The translations under genes and the position numbers were made by a program. A DNA stretch of 49,948 nt from Xenococcus sp. MO_188.B8 (GTDB taxonomy: Bacteria > Cyanobacteriota > Cyanobacteriia > Cyanobacteriales > Xenococcaceae): contig JASJDR010000031.1 in assembly GCA_030065615.1 (NCBI GenBank), forward strand, positions 1-49,948. The letters run 5' to 3'. This document shows positions 35,182 to 43,366 of this stretch, piece by piece. Under the pieces are notes generated by a model. The model made no database searches and was not told the DNA's origin. It saw only the letters and a program-made list of their open reading frames with translations. The first letter of the stretch is position 1. Each line of letters starts with the position of its first letter.

Positions 35182-35529
35182 CTAAAGCCCTAAACAGTAT
35201 CGAACAGCAGCCTCAATTTCATTCATTTTTTCTTTGCCTAATTGTCCTGCTGGTTCAGGAGGAAATCTCGTTGTATCTAAAGAACGAATTTGAAAACAGA
35301 GAAAAACTGTTTCCAAAGGAAGTCCACTTTCCTCCGAAGATACTCGCACATTTGTAGGGTAGTCCCGACTTATATTTTCTCCTTTTGTCCCCACAACAAC
35401 AGTAACGACTAAAGGTAGCTGATTAATAGGATCGATAGATAAAACTAAAACTGGTCTTTTTCCTGATTGTTCCCGTCCCTTTACTGGATTGAGATTAACA
35501 AAATAGATTGCTCCTCTTTGGATGGTCAT
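35182..35529 (-). CDS. PemK/MazF-family endoribonuclease toxin
   Basis: A 115-aa toxin with the MazF beta-barrel pattern: Arg-Gly-Ala-Ile-Tyr-Phe-Val-Asn-Leu-Asn-Pro at the start, Gly-Lys-Arg-Pro-Val-Leu-Val-Leu-Ser, Val-Val-Thr-Val-Val-Val-Gly-Thr, and Thr-Val-Phe-Leu-Cys-Phe-Gln-Ile-Arg-Ser-Leu-Asp. The conserved Arg and Ser/Thr of the RNA-cleaving site (Arg-Pro and Gln-Ile-Arg-Ser) are present. It should cut mRNA at short sequence motifs when free of its antitoxin. The ATG is two bases after the stop of the antitoxin gene, so the pair is translated together. Confidence 0.9.
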   Translation of the reverse strand: MTIQRGAIYFVNLNPVKGREQSGKRPVLVLSIDPINQLPLVVTVVVGTKGENISRDYPTNVRVSSEESGLPLETVFLCFQIRSLDTTRFPPEPAGQLGKEKMNEIEAAVRYCLGL

Positions 35530-35531
35530 CG

Positions 35532-35765
35532 TTACCTTAAACCATCCATTTCAGTAACTAAAAATTCTTGATTAATGGCTTTTATTTCCGCCTGAACTTC
35601 AAGATCTTCAGCCATTTCTCGTAATTGTGTTTCTAAATGGCGATCGCTACTCGGCTTAGGATATTTTGTTCTATTTTTAGTAAATAGCAGAAAGTTTAAG
35701 ACTTCTTTGACTAGAAAATCAGGAGCTTGTTCTATTTCTTTGATTAGTTGTTCTTTTTCATTCAT
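35532..35765 (-). CDS. Antitoxin partner of the MazF toxin (DUF2281-like)
   Basis: A 77-aa protein, first in the pair. The N-terminal helix-rich part Leu-Ile-Lys-Glu-Ile-Glu-Gln-Ala-Pro-Asp-Phe-Leu and Glu-Val-Leu-Asn-Phe-Leu matches the small DUF2281-type antitoxins that pair with MazF or PIN toxins. The C-terminal acidic segment (Glu-Met-Ala-Glu-Asp-Leu-Glu) would wrap the toxin. No ribbon-helix-helix is evident. The order antitoxin then toxin, with TAACGATG at the joint, is typical of type II systems. Confidence 0.75.
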   Translation of the reverse strand: MNEKEQLIKEIEQAPDFLVKEVLNFLLFTKNRTKYPKPSSDRHLETQLREMAEDLEVQAEIKAINQEFLVTEMDGLR

Positions 35766-35800
35766 ATTACCCTTAGCTAATTTAAAAGCAATTATGAATG

Positions 35801-36056
35801 AGATCGTAGCACTATTTCATCTCTGCATAGCCTGGTGGTAATTTCCATAAACAATGAAGATGATTGGGGAAAATCGCGATCAGGCGAAGCCTGCCACTTA
35901 GTGATCGCATTAATCTTAAAAAGATGCATATACATATTTAAAAGAATCGCGCAATAGCTTGATATTTTAAGGCTCACAGAGAAAAGTGCGACGATTGTGG
36001 GTAACTAAGGTAAAGAAATAGGTGCTTACTGGCGATTTAGCCCGGTCATATTGCAT
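35801..36056 (-). pseudogene. REP-associated tyrosine transposase (RAYT) remnant
   Basis: From ATG 36056: Met-Gln-Tyr-Asp-Arg-Ala-Lys-Ser, then Tyr-Phe-Phe-Thr-Leu-Val-Thr-His-Asn-Arg-Arg, which is the N-terminus of TnpA_REP proteins. TAA follows soon after. Shifted frames then give His-Leu-Phe-Lys-Ile-Asn-Ala-Ile and, near 35,850, Pro-Asn-His-Leu-His-Cys-Leu-Trp-Lys-Leu-Pro-Pro, the HUH-type His-x-His motif. Between them a HIP1-rich palindromic insert (gatcgcgatc...gtgatcgc) breaks the gene. The catalytic Tyr region is absent. Confidence 0.75.
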
Positions 36057-36117
36057 GAATTAATCATAGCTGAGAATATTGGTTGTTGGGTTTCATGCTT
36101 CAACCCAACCTACCGAA

Positions 36118-36288
36118 GTGCGATCGCGTTTTAGTTATTGCAAATATTGCGATCACTTAAAAATTCTCGTATTGTGTGGGGCAATTTTTTAGTTTCTTGT
36201 TGATAGGTTAATTGTAATAATTGATATCCCGTTTTCATAACGCGATCGCGTTATTAGTAAAAAAATGGAATGAGTAGCGCGATCGCTA
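36118..36288. repeat. HIP1-spacer module, copy A
   Basis: GCGATCGC, spacer GTTTTAGTTATTGCAAATATT, GCGATCAC (36,120-36,157); then GCGATCGC, spacer with AAAAATGGAATGAGTAGC, GCGATCGC (36,241-36,287). The same two spacer types recur at 36,811-37,011 and 37,801-37,930. See findings. Confidence 0.7.
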
Positions 36289-36342
36289 TGACAGAAGATA
36301 TTGCTGTTTATAATTAGTCTTATGACCTCAATAATAGCGATC

Positions 36343-36543
36343 ATGATTAATACGAAAGATTTAGCTTTAAATTACATTACTAATGAGTCAGGGGAAAAAA
36401 CCGCAGTTATTTTACCTATTTCTCAATTTGAAGAGCTACTAGAAGACATAGAAGACTTGGCGATCGCAGCAGAAAGGCGAGATGAACCAACTACTAGCCA
36501 TGCAGATTTACTTGCTGAGTTAAAACAAGATGGCATCATATAA
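36343..36543 (+). CDS. Phd/YefM-family antitoxin
   Basis: About 66 aa from this start (36322 is also in frame and would add 7). The pattern Tyr-Ile-Thr-Asn-Glu-Ser-Gly-Glu-Lys-Thr-Ala-Val-Ile-Leu-Pro-Ile, then Phe-Glu-Glu-Leu-Leu-Glu-Asp, is the cyanobacterial Phd/YefM type; the C-terminal Pro-Thr-Thr-Ser-His-Ala-Asp-Leu region binds the toxin. It acts as repressor of its own operon. It overlaps the RelE gene by 14 bases. The start is unsure because no ribosome binding site is visible. Confidence 0.82.
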   Translation: MINTKDLALNYITNESGEKTAVILPISQFEELLEDIEDLAIAAERRDEPTTSHADLLAELKQDGII

Positions 36544-36796
36544 AATTGAGTGGAAGCAGTCGGCTAAAAAAGAACTAAAAAAGCTAGACAAGCAAATTAT
36601 ACCCAGAATCTTGCAAGCTATTGAAAATTTGGCAGATAATCCTTATTTATCAGGTAGTAAAAAACTGATTGGTAGTGACTCTATCTATCGTATTCGTGTA
36701 GGAGATTATCGAATCGTCTACAATATCAAATCATCTGTACTGACAATAGAAATTATCAAAGTTGGTCATCGTCGAGAAATTTATCGTCAGAAATAG
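36530..36796 (+). CDS. RelE/ParE-family toxin
   Basis: An 88-aa toxin. Lys-Ile-Glu-Trp, Ala-Lys-Lys-Glu-Leu-Lys-Lys-Leu, Ile-Gly-Ser-Asp-Ser-Ile-Tyr-Arg-Ile-Arg-Val-Gly-Asp-Tyr-Arg-Ile-Val-Tyr and Ile-Ile-Lys-Val-Gly-His-Arg-Arg-Glu-Ile-Tyr are the RelE pattern, including the Arg residues and the C-terminal His-Arg-x-x-x-Tyr region used for ribosome-dependent mRNA cutting. It should be held in check by the Phd-like antitoxin 14 bp overlapped upstream. The pair is bounded on both sides by HIP1-spacer modules. Confidence 0.92.
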   Translation: MASYKIEWKQSAKKELKKLDKQIIPRILQAIENLADNPYLSGSKKLIGSDSIYRIRVGDYRIVYNIKSSVLTIEIIKVGHRREIYRQK

Positions 36797-36810
36797 TTAT
36801 TTATTACATA

Positions 36811-37011
36811 AGCGATCTCGTTTTGGCTAAAGAACGGAATGAATCGGGCGATAATTTTTCAGTTATTTCAAACATTGCGATCGCATTTTTGATGAACAAC
36901 GAAATGAAGGTAGCGATCGCTGTAGAATTTAAGATAGCGTGATCGCTTTTCAGGGATTTCAAACATTGCGATCACTTTTTGGGTAAAGAAGGAAATTAGT
37001 CGGGCGATCGC
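36811..37011. repeat. HIP1-spacer module, copies B1 and B2
   Basis: Two tandem runs. B1 (36,811-36,920) and B2 (36,937-37,011) alternate the spacers TTTTCAGTTATTTCAAACATT and TTTTTGGGTAAAGAAGGAAA (B2 form), each bounded by GCGATCGC or a one- to three-base variant. Sits between the RelE pair and the DUF5615 pair. Confidence 0.75.
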
Positions 37012-37040
37012 AATAATAGAACCTAAATATATTGATGCAT

Positions 37041-37400
37041 TTACAATGGAATCCAGACTAGTTGATCTTTCCATTCATCGGCTTCAGTCGCTTCCCAAAT
37101 GAAGATTAAGTCTGCGGCTAACTCTTTTATTGTCGCTTTAGGACGTAACCAGAATAATCCCCAAATGAATCCACCATTAGCCCAATGTGCTTTTAAATGT
37201 TCTGGCATACTTTTTCGATTATCTGTTAACAAAATACGTTCTGATTGCTCTAAATAAATCAATATTTCAGGGTCTAATGTCCCCAAAGCTGGCGCACCAG
37301 AATCACCTACACGTAGTATATCTAGTTCAGGATTAAGACGAAATACTGCTAACTTAAGCCGAGGCGACAAATTTTCATCTAGCAAGAAACGAACCTTCAT
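37041..37400 (-). CDS. DUF5615 PIN-like toxin
   Basis: A 119-aa protein with the Mut7-C/DUF5615 PIN-like start Lys-Val-Arg-Phe-Leu-Leu-Asp-Glu-Asn-Leu-Ser, where Asp and Glu are metal ligands, and the second acidic site in Ile-Leu-Leu-Thr-Asp-Asn-Arg (Asp-Asn). These proteins are predicted nuclease toxins and always lie next to a DUF433 antitoxin. Here the start overlaps the stop of that gene by four bases (ATGA). The family has not been studied much, so toxicity is by homology only. Confidence 0.85.
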   Translation of the reverse strand: MKVRFLLDENLSPRLKLAVFRLNPELDILRVGDSGAPALGTLDPEILIYLEQSERILLTDNRKSMPEHLKAHWANGGFIWGLFWLRPKATIKELAADLIFIWEATEADEWKDQLVWIPL

Positions 37401-37741
37401 TGTTCCTTTTCCTTGGTCTCATAACGCCTAGCTTTTTCTGCTCTTAAACGTTGCACTAAAGGTGAAGGATGAGAATTCCATTCTTGATAGTTTATTTCTC
37501 GCTTTTGAGTCAAGCGCTCCAAATAAGCATCAATATGTGATTGATTATGCAAATAGTAAGTAATGGTAGCATGGATTTCCTCTAAGTTTAAACTAGGCAG
37601 ATTAGCAATAATCTCCTCTGGTGTATATCCTTCTAGGTAATATTCAAGTACGTTATCAATACCAATCCTATGTCCTTTGAGGCGAATGTCATCAGGGGAT
37701 AAAAAATCAAAATAGTCTTCTAATGTAGTAGTTGAAAACAT
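37397..37741 (-). CDS. DUF433 antitoxin
   Basis: A 114-aa protein. Gly-His-Arg-Ile-Gly-Ile-Asp-Asn-Val-Leu-Glu-Tyr-Tyr-Leu-Glu-Gly, then Thr-Pro-Glu-Glu-Ile-Ile-Ala-Asn-Leu-Pro-Ser-Leu and Val-type Ile-His-Ala-Thr-Ile-Thr-Tyr-Tyr, is the DUF433 winged-helix motif. It should bind DNA and neutralise the PIN-like partner. A charged C-terminal extension of about 30 residues (Lys/Glu/Arg) follows and could contact the toxin. First gene of the leftward pair. Confidence 0.87.
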   Translation of the reverse strand: MFSTTTLEDYFDFLSPDDIRLKGHRIGIDNVLEYYLEGYTPEEIIANLPSLNLEEIHATITYYLHNQSHIDAYLERLTQKREINYQEWNSHPSPLVQRLRAEKARRYETKEKEQ

Positions 37742-38304
37742 AAATTACACCTGGAAATAATTTAATCATATCTATTTCTATTGATGTTGGAATTAAGATA
37801 GTGCGATCGCTTTTTAGTTATTGCAAATATTGCGATCGCGTTTGTGGCTAAGATGAGTCTGGCGATCGCTATTAAGCTATTGTAAATAGTGCGATCTCAA
37901 TGTATAGGTTTTATGCGATCGCTATAACAACGAAGTGATCAGGAATTAAGGATCTTATTATTCGCGATCTCGAAGAGATCCGCTTCGCGGGGCGCATTAT
38001 ATCAATCTTCTCTGGCTTAATCTCCGCTATATCTTCTGAAGTCCTTATACTGTAAGCTTTTTAGCCATTATAATTATGAAGGGTTCAGAAATTTGAGCGA
38101 ACGGGGAGTCACGATTCCAAAGAAAGAGAAATTACATTGATTTATGGAAAGTCTTTTTTCTCTTTTGAGCAAGAGTTAGCAGATATTCTACGCTAACTTA
38201 TTCCCTATCCCAAAAATGCTGTGAAAAGTTAGAGCGCAGGCTCCGTCGTTTTACGGCGGAGTAACGCTGACTTCTGCGAAGCGGTACTAGTAATCTTAAC
38301 TCGA
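37742..38304. repeat. Intergenic with HIP1-spacer copy C and a hairpin
   Basis: HIP1-spacer module copy C occupies 37,801-37,930. A HIP-like inverted stretch (gcgatctcgaagagatccgc) lies near 37,963. At 38,241-38,261 CTCCGTCG pairs with CGGCGGAG around TTTTA, a near-perfect stem. A short unassigned frame with Leu-Ile-Tyr-Gly-Lys-Ser-Phe-Phe-Ser-Phe lies at about 38,139-38,190; I could not place it. No intact gene. Confidence 0.6.
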
Positions 38305-40542
38305 TCAAGCGATCGCACTCTCATTACCGGAATCTCGAAAAAATAAGCACGAAGAGCCAGTTAGTTCAACCATAGAGCAGATAAAATCAAAATTAGGTTC
38401 TTTGGGCAATCCGATCAAGTCTATATCTGATTGAGGTGCTTGAGCAATGCAGCTTTTAAATTCTCCTACGAGCACGAAGGTCTTGGCTTGGTTGGGGATG
38501 CGGCAAAGATCGCGAAGTGCCTCGATATATTGTTGCGCTATTTTTACCTCTTCTGTACTAGAAACAACGGTAATCAAGTTTAAAGTGCCTTGCCAACTTC
38601 TGTAGAGTCTCAGAGCCATCAACATGGTTAGGTTGAGATTGCCTTTTTTGAGTTTTTCTGAGAATGGGATGTCACTAATTTGGGGAGTTAGCCATAAATT
38701 AATTACCTCGACTCTTCCCATCCCTGCCAAGGGATGCACCCCTAATAACATAATTCCGATTTCTAGCCTCTGTGCTTCAGCAAAGATCGGCTGCATTAGT
38801 TCCCAGTCGGTAGATTGCTCTGGAACTCTCAAAAACAGGATATTCGGTCGAAAAAAGGTACTTTGTGAGGATTGAAGAACTACCAAAATTCCTTCTATAT
38901 TTGTCTTACCTTTAACAATGGAAAAGGTGGTAAAAATGCTCCGTCGGCGAAAAGCAGCCGCGAGTTTTTTCAAGCGAGGAGAAAAATCCCTCACTAATTC
39001 ATCCCTAGCTAGTCCTAGTAACTGTATCGAGCCTTCTGGTTGGCAGATATCGAGCAGTAAACGAAATTCTCCTAATAACTGAGACCAATGTTCAACTGGA
39101 ACGAGTAAAGTTGGTCGCCAAGCTCGAAAATTGTTAATGTCTATTTCAATTACTTTTTTCGCTGCCCATTGAGCGATCGCTTCAAAGATCCCACTACGGA
39201 CGTCACCAGCTATCCTGGGATTATCGGGTTTTTTGACTAGCTGAAAATAGATAGAAAGCACAACTATCATAGCAACAAAACTAAACCTCGGGTCAATGAC
39301 TAACATGGCAAACAAGCAACTACCAAAGCCATAGAGAGGAATGATTTGCGGTATTTTGAAAGTAGGACGAAAGTTCATTAATCCCAGCTGCGACTCTAGG
39401 AGTACGACCAAATTTAAAGTGGCATAGGTGATCAAGAAAAACATCGTAATTAAAGGTGCGATCGCATTAAGGTTCCCGATCATAAGTGCACCCAAAACAA
39501 CCAAGCTACTAAGTACTAATCCGCGACGGGGTTCCCCATTTGTTGATAGCTTGCCAATCCATTCACCTTGGGGAATTACTTCGTCTCGTGCCAATGCCAC
39601 TAAGATACGCGGTGCACCAACTATTGAAGAGAGTGCGGCAGAAAAGGTAGCTGCTAATAATCCTGCCAAAACCGCAGGTTGCCACAATGCGCGATCGATC
39701 AGAATCGTGTAGTTGTTGACTAATTCTTCGGCAGAACCTACTCTAGATGTCCACCAACAAAGGCTTAAATAGACTATACTACTCACACCAATAGCAGAGA
39801 GCGTACCTCTAGGAATATTGGTACGGCTATTTTGCAGTTCACCAGACATATTGACCCCAGACATAATACCAGTTACAGCAGGAAAAAACACGGCAAAAAC
39901 TCCCCAAAAATTAGTACCGGTAAAGTTTGTTTCTGGTGCTCCAGGAAAATTTCCCAACAAAACCAAGGGTTGTTGAGATGCCCAAAAGCTCGTGCTGGCA
40001 AAAATAGAGACCAGAGAAATAACAATCAATATCATCACCAAATATTGAATGCGGAAAGCTAATCCCGCACTAATAAAAGCAATGATTAAAACTAGCAAAA
40101 AAACTACCAAATCAACCAGTAGCGCCTGATGTTGAGGAAAAATACGTAACCAACCCTCGCGAAAGCCAAAAATATACATCGCTACAGCAAAAGCTTGGGA
40201 GAGAAACAACGGAATACCGATCGCCCCTCCTACTTCTAAACCTAAAGCCTTAGCAATCATGGCATAGGGACCTCCTGCTTCCAAACGGGTATTGCTGGCG
40301 ATCGAAGAGAGAGACAATCCTGTTGCAAGTGTAATACTCAATGCCGCTAAAATTACTAGCATTCCTCCCAGCAATCCCGCATTCCCTACTACCCAACCCA
40401 CGCGCAAATACATAATTGCGCCTAAAATCGTTAGCAGAGTAGGTTTAAATACACCTTCAAAACTATTATAAAGCTTGGGTTGTCCTGAGTTAGATTGCCG
40501 AAAAGTAGCTCTAACTCTTTTCAGAGGATTCCTAATTTTCAT
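38305..40542 (-). CDS. Cation-chloride/amino acid-type cotransporter (SLC12-like)
   Basis: A 745-aa membrane protein. The N-terminal half has twelve hydrophobic helices in the APC fold: Gly-Val-Phe-Lys-Pro-Thr-Leu-Leu-Thr-Ile-Leu-Gly-Ala-Ile-Met-Tyr-Leu-Arg, Gly-Gly-Pro-Tyr-Ala-Met-Ile, and Phe-Phe-Pro-Ala-Val-Thr-Gly-Ile-Met-Ser-Gly-Val-Asn-Met-Ser-Gly, all marks of the SLC12 cation-chloride cotransporters. The C-terminal third (from about residue 440) is soluble and resembles the SLC12 regulatory tail. It may move potassium, sodium or chloride, or amino acids; the ion cannot be told. Long spacers on both sides suggest a single-gene transcript. Confidence 0.85.
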   Translation of the reverse strand: MKIRNPLKRVRATFRQSNSGQPKLYNSFEGVFKPTLLTILGAIMYLRVGWVVGNAGLLGGMLVILAALSITLATGLSLSSIASNTRLEAGGPYAMIAKALGLEVGGAIGIPLFLSQAFAVAMYIFGFREGWLRIFPQHQALLVDLVVFLLVLIIAFISAGLAFRIQYLVMILIVISLVSIFASTSFWASQQPLVLLGNFPGAPETNFTGTNFWGVFAVFFPAVTGIMSGVNMSGELQNSRTNIPRGTLSAIGVSSIVYLSLCWWTSRVGSAEELVNNYTILIDRALWQPAVLAGLLAATFSAALSSIVGAPRILVALARDEVIPQGEWIGKLSTNGEPRRGLVLSSLVVLGALMIGNLNAIAPLITMFFLITYATLNLVVLLESQLGLMNFRPTFKIPQIIPLYGFGSCLFAMLVIDPRFSFVAMIVVLSIYFQLVKKPDNPRIAGDVRSGIFEAIAQWAAKKVIEIDINNFRAWRPTLLVPVEHWSQLLGEFRLLLDICQPEGSIQLLGLARDELVRDFSPRLKKLAAAFRRRSIFTTFSIVKGKTNIEGILVVLQSSQSTFFRPNILFLRVPEQSTDWELMQPIFAEAQRLEIGIMLLGVHPLAGMGRVEVINLWLTPQISDIPFSEKLKKGNLNLTMLMALRLYRSWQGTLNLITVVSSTEEVKIAQQYIEALRDLCRIPNQAKTFVLVGEFKSCIAQAPQSDIDLIGLPKEPNFDFICSMVELTGSSCLFFRDSGNESAIA

Positions 40543-40972
40543 GTAAGTTGAACGATAAATAAAATTAATCTGTTTATATAATTAGTAATTAGTGGTTAGT
40601 TGCCCCCCTGCTTCCCTTGCTTCCTCTACTTTCTATAGTAAAACAAAAAGGTTACAAGTCAGGAGATCGCAAATGCTTATTGCGGTAGGATTTAGATAAC
40701 TACAATCATTTCATCCTCAAGAAAAACTACTATAAAGCTAGCTAAAGAATTACAAACTACCCAATTTCTTTTGCAGGATGCTTCTGAGATTTAGTTTAAG
40801 ATGCCATGCTTGGTCAGAAATTCAGACCTCACGGAATTTTCAGAAACAATAGTTATTTGGCGATCGCAAAAAGACAATTAATCAAGTACCCTTACTTAGA
40901 AAAAGTATCTGCCCGTGTCGTTATAGATTTTGTTTAAATAACTAAGTTGTATTTTGCTCTCTGAGGTCAATT
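40543..40972. other. Divergent intergenic region
   Basis: About 430 bp between the cotransporter and Rieske oxygenase genes, with one gcgatcgc near 40,861. Promoters for both should lie here. No repeat, hairpin or frame to report. Confidence 0.45.
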
Positions 40973-42016
40973 ATGATTCCTAACTATTGGTATGCGATTA
41001 TCGAATCGAAAAAGGTCAAGCAAAAGCCAGTTAGCATTAAACGGATGGCTCAAGACTTAGTCCTCTGGCGAGAGGTTAATAGAAATGTCATCTGCATGGT
41101 TGATCGCTGTCCCCATCGAGGAGCAGCTCTCAGCCTGGGTAAAGTTAAAGATAGCTGCATCGAGTGTCCCTATCACGGTTTTCAGTATAGTATTGACGGG
41201 CAATGCACGTTAATACCCTGTATGGGAAAAAATGCCGTAATTCCGCCTGGATTTGTGGTAAAAAGCTTTCCTACTCGCGAAGCTCAAGGCTTTATTTGGA
41301 TTTGGTGGGGAGAAGAGCGATCGCCACTCTCCGAGCTGCCCTGGTTTGAAAAACTCCCCGACGATCTGGCGCATACCGCAGAGGGTTCACAAGTCTGGAA
41401 TGTCAATTATGCTCGGATCATGGAGAGTAACTTTGATATTCACCATCTACCCTTTGTGCATCGTTCCGTTACTCCTGGTGTAGGAACTCTTCTCGATCCC
41501 TATCACGTTGAGGTCAAGGATGATTTAATCTGCACCTGGGGACAATTACGCCGAGATGATGGCAAATCTGCGGAAGAATCACCAGGATGGTTTTTTAGAA
41601 TCACGGTCATCTTTCCCCAACTCACCTTACTAGAATTAGCCCCCAAGGTGCGCCTTTTCGTTGTGGTAACACCGGTTGATGAGAACTATTCCTGGGTTGC
41701 GATTCGCTACTATCAAGATTATGTTCGATTACCCCTACTCGGTTGGTTTGTGTCATGGCTGATTCTGATGGTCGAGTTTAAGGTTTTCCAAGAGCCGCAG
41801 GATTTGCCAGTACTGCGATCGCTTAAACCCAAGTATGCTGGACTCAGAACGAACAAACTGGTCGCCGCTGATGCTGGGAGTGCCCAATACTTGAAGCGAT
41901 ATGAGCAGTTGATGCGCCAAGGCACATTGAAGGTAATCGTTCACATCCCCCTCCCCAAAAGGCGATCGCTAGCAATTCGACTAATCTCTCCTCACCAAGC
42001 GTCAAAAATAAGCTAA
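40973..42016 (+). CDS. Rieske-type ring-hydroxylating oxygenase
   Basis: A 347-aa non-heme iron oxygenase. The [2Fe-2S] Rieske ligands are Cys46 and His48 (Arg-Cys-Pro-His-Arg-Gly) and Cys65 and His68 (Cys-Pro-Tyr-His-Gly). The mononuclear iron site is Asn-Phe-Asp155-Ile-His-His158-Leu-Pro-Phe-Val-His163. So both centres are complete. The size and layout resemble the PAO/TIC55-like and vanillate/carbazole-type oxygenases. Cyanobacteria use such enzymes on chlorophyll or carotenoid breakdown products and on amino-acid or sterol-like substrates; which one cannot be read. It needs a ferredoxin or reductase not encoded here. A degenerate IS66 element starts directly after it. Confidence 0.88.
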   Translation: MIPNYWYAIIESKKVKQKPVSIKRMAQDLVLWREVNRNVICMVDRCPHRGAALSLGKVKDSCIECPYHGFQYSIDGQCTLIPCMGKNAVIPPGFVVKSFPTREAQGFIWIWWGEERSPLSELPWFEKLPDDLAHTAEGSQVWNVNYARIMESNFDIHHLPFVHRSVTPGVGTLLDPYHVEVKDDLICTWGQLRRDDGKSAEESPGWFFRITVIFPQLTLLELAPKVRLFVVVTPVDENYSWVAIRYYQDYVRLPLLGWFVSWLILMVEFKVFQEPQDLPVLRSLKPKYAGLRTNKLVAADAGSAQYLKRYEQLMRQGTLKVIVHIPLPKRRSLAIRLISPHQASKIS

Positions 42017-42043
42017 GTGAGCATGATAGTGTATGTTAAAAAT

Positions 42044-42781
42044 ATGGCTCAATTAGATAAAGATGACTTGGCACAGATGAACGAAGACTACTTCAAGTCT
42101 CTCATTTTTGAGAGATTGGTAGAAGTAGCCAAGAATCTGCATCAATTAGCCACGGAGTTGTGGGAGAAGCAACAAGAGAATTCAGAAAATAGTTCCAAAC
42201 CTCCATCTTCAGATAATCCTTACGCTCATTACCCCACAACAGAAGAAGAAAGACCAAAGCAAGAGCCAGAATCCTCAACAGGAAAAACTCAGAAGAAGCA
42301 AACAGATGAGTCACAACAAGAGTCAAGAAACCAGAAACCTACCAGGAAAGCATGGATTTTAGATGATTTGAGAGAATTAATCGCTACCATTGCCCTTGGG
42401 GAGAAAGTTGTTCCTCTTCTCAGAAAAGTTCTCGCTGGCTTAACTAGAGTCTGTCATTTAGGCAAAAAAGCCGACCATACCAAGCTACAAGCTTTAGCTA
42501 AAGAAATTCTCAATGATTGGGATGCGGTAGTAGCCTTCGTTTATCATCCTGAATTACCAGCTACCAATAATGAAGCGGAACGGGCACTGCGCCACGCGGT
42601 AATTGCCCGACGGATTAGCTATGGAACTCGTACTCGTGAGGGGAGTTTAGCTTACAGTTCTTTGTTGAGTGTGATTGAAACTTGTCGCTTGAGACAAGTA
42701 AATCCCTGGAAATGTATTAGCTCGGTTATTAAATTAGCTCGAAAAGGGCTGAGTCCACCCCCACTGCCTCAACCTACTTGA
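42044..42781 (+). pseudogene. IS66 transposase with its catalytic middle deleted
   Basis: Residues 1-110 are the IS66 N-terminus (Asn-Ser-Glu-Asn-Ser-Ser-Lys-Pro-Pro-Ser-Ser-Asp is the signature) and the end is the IS66 C-terminal motif, Leu-Pro-Ala-Thr-Asn-Asn-Glu-Ala-Glu-Arg-Ala-Leu-Arg. The zinc-binding and first DDE Asp region, normally about 200 residues, are missing and the frame stays open, giving 245 aa. The element cannot transpose by itself. The start at 42044 is the family one. The upstream Rieske gene ends 27 bp before it. Confidence 0.8.
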
Positions 42782-42846
42782 ATCTTAATTGTCATCCAAG
42801 ACCCGTTTTACTCACTCTAATTTTTATCTTGAGTGGGTAGTTTTAG

Positions 42847-43155
<309 letters not shown>

Positions 43156-43366
43156 TTCTGGCCCCCGTCATACATAGCAGCTTTCAGTGAGTGGAACCCT
43201 CTTTTTCAGCATGTTCAACCCATTGAATTTACTAAACACGGGTAGCAGAACATGACAGTAAATGGTTAGAAACTGCCATATCTGTGATGAGTTGTAAGTG
43301 TAAGGGAAATGAGAAAATAATAAAGCTCCACCAAACCAAGGTAAAAATTGTTGAAGGAGGCTGAAG

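Noticed and set aside
36118..37930. CRISPR array made of HIP1 boxes
   Set aside because: The box is an 8-bp genome-wide palindrome, spacers are only two alternating types that are themselves repeated, and no cas genes lie near.
41719..41944. Two frames antisense to the Rieske gene
   Set aside because: They are shadows of a well-supported oxygenase gene.
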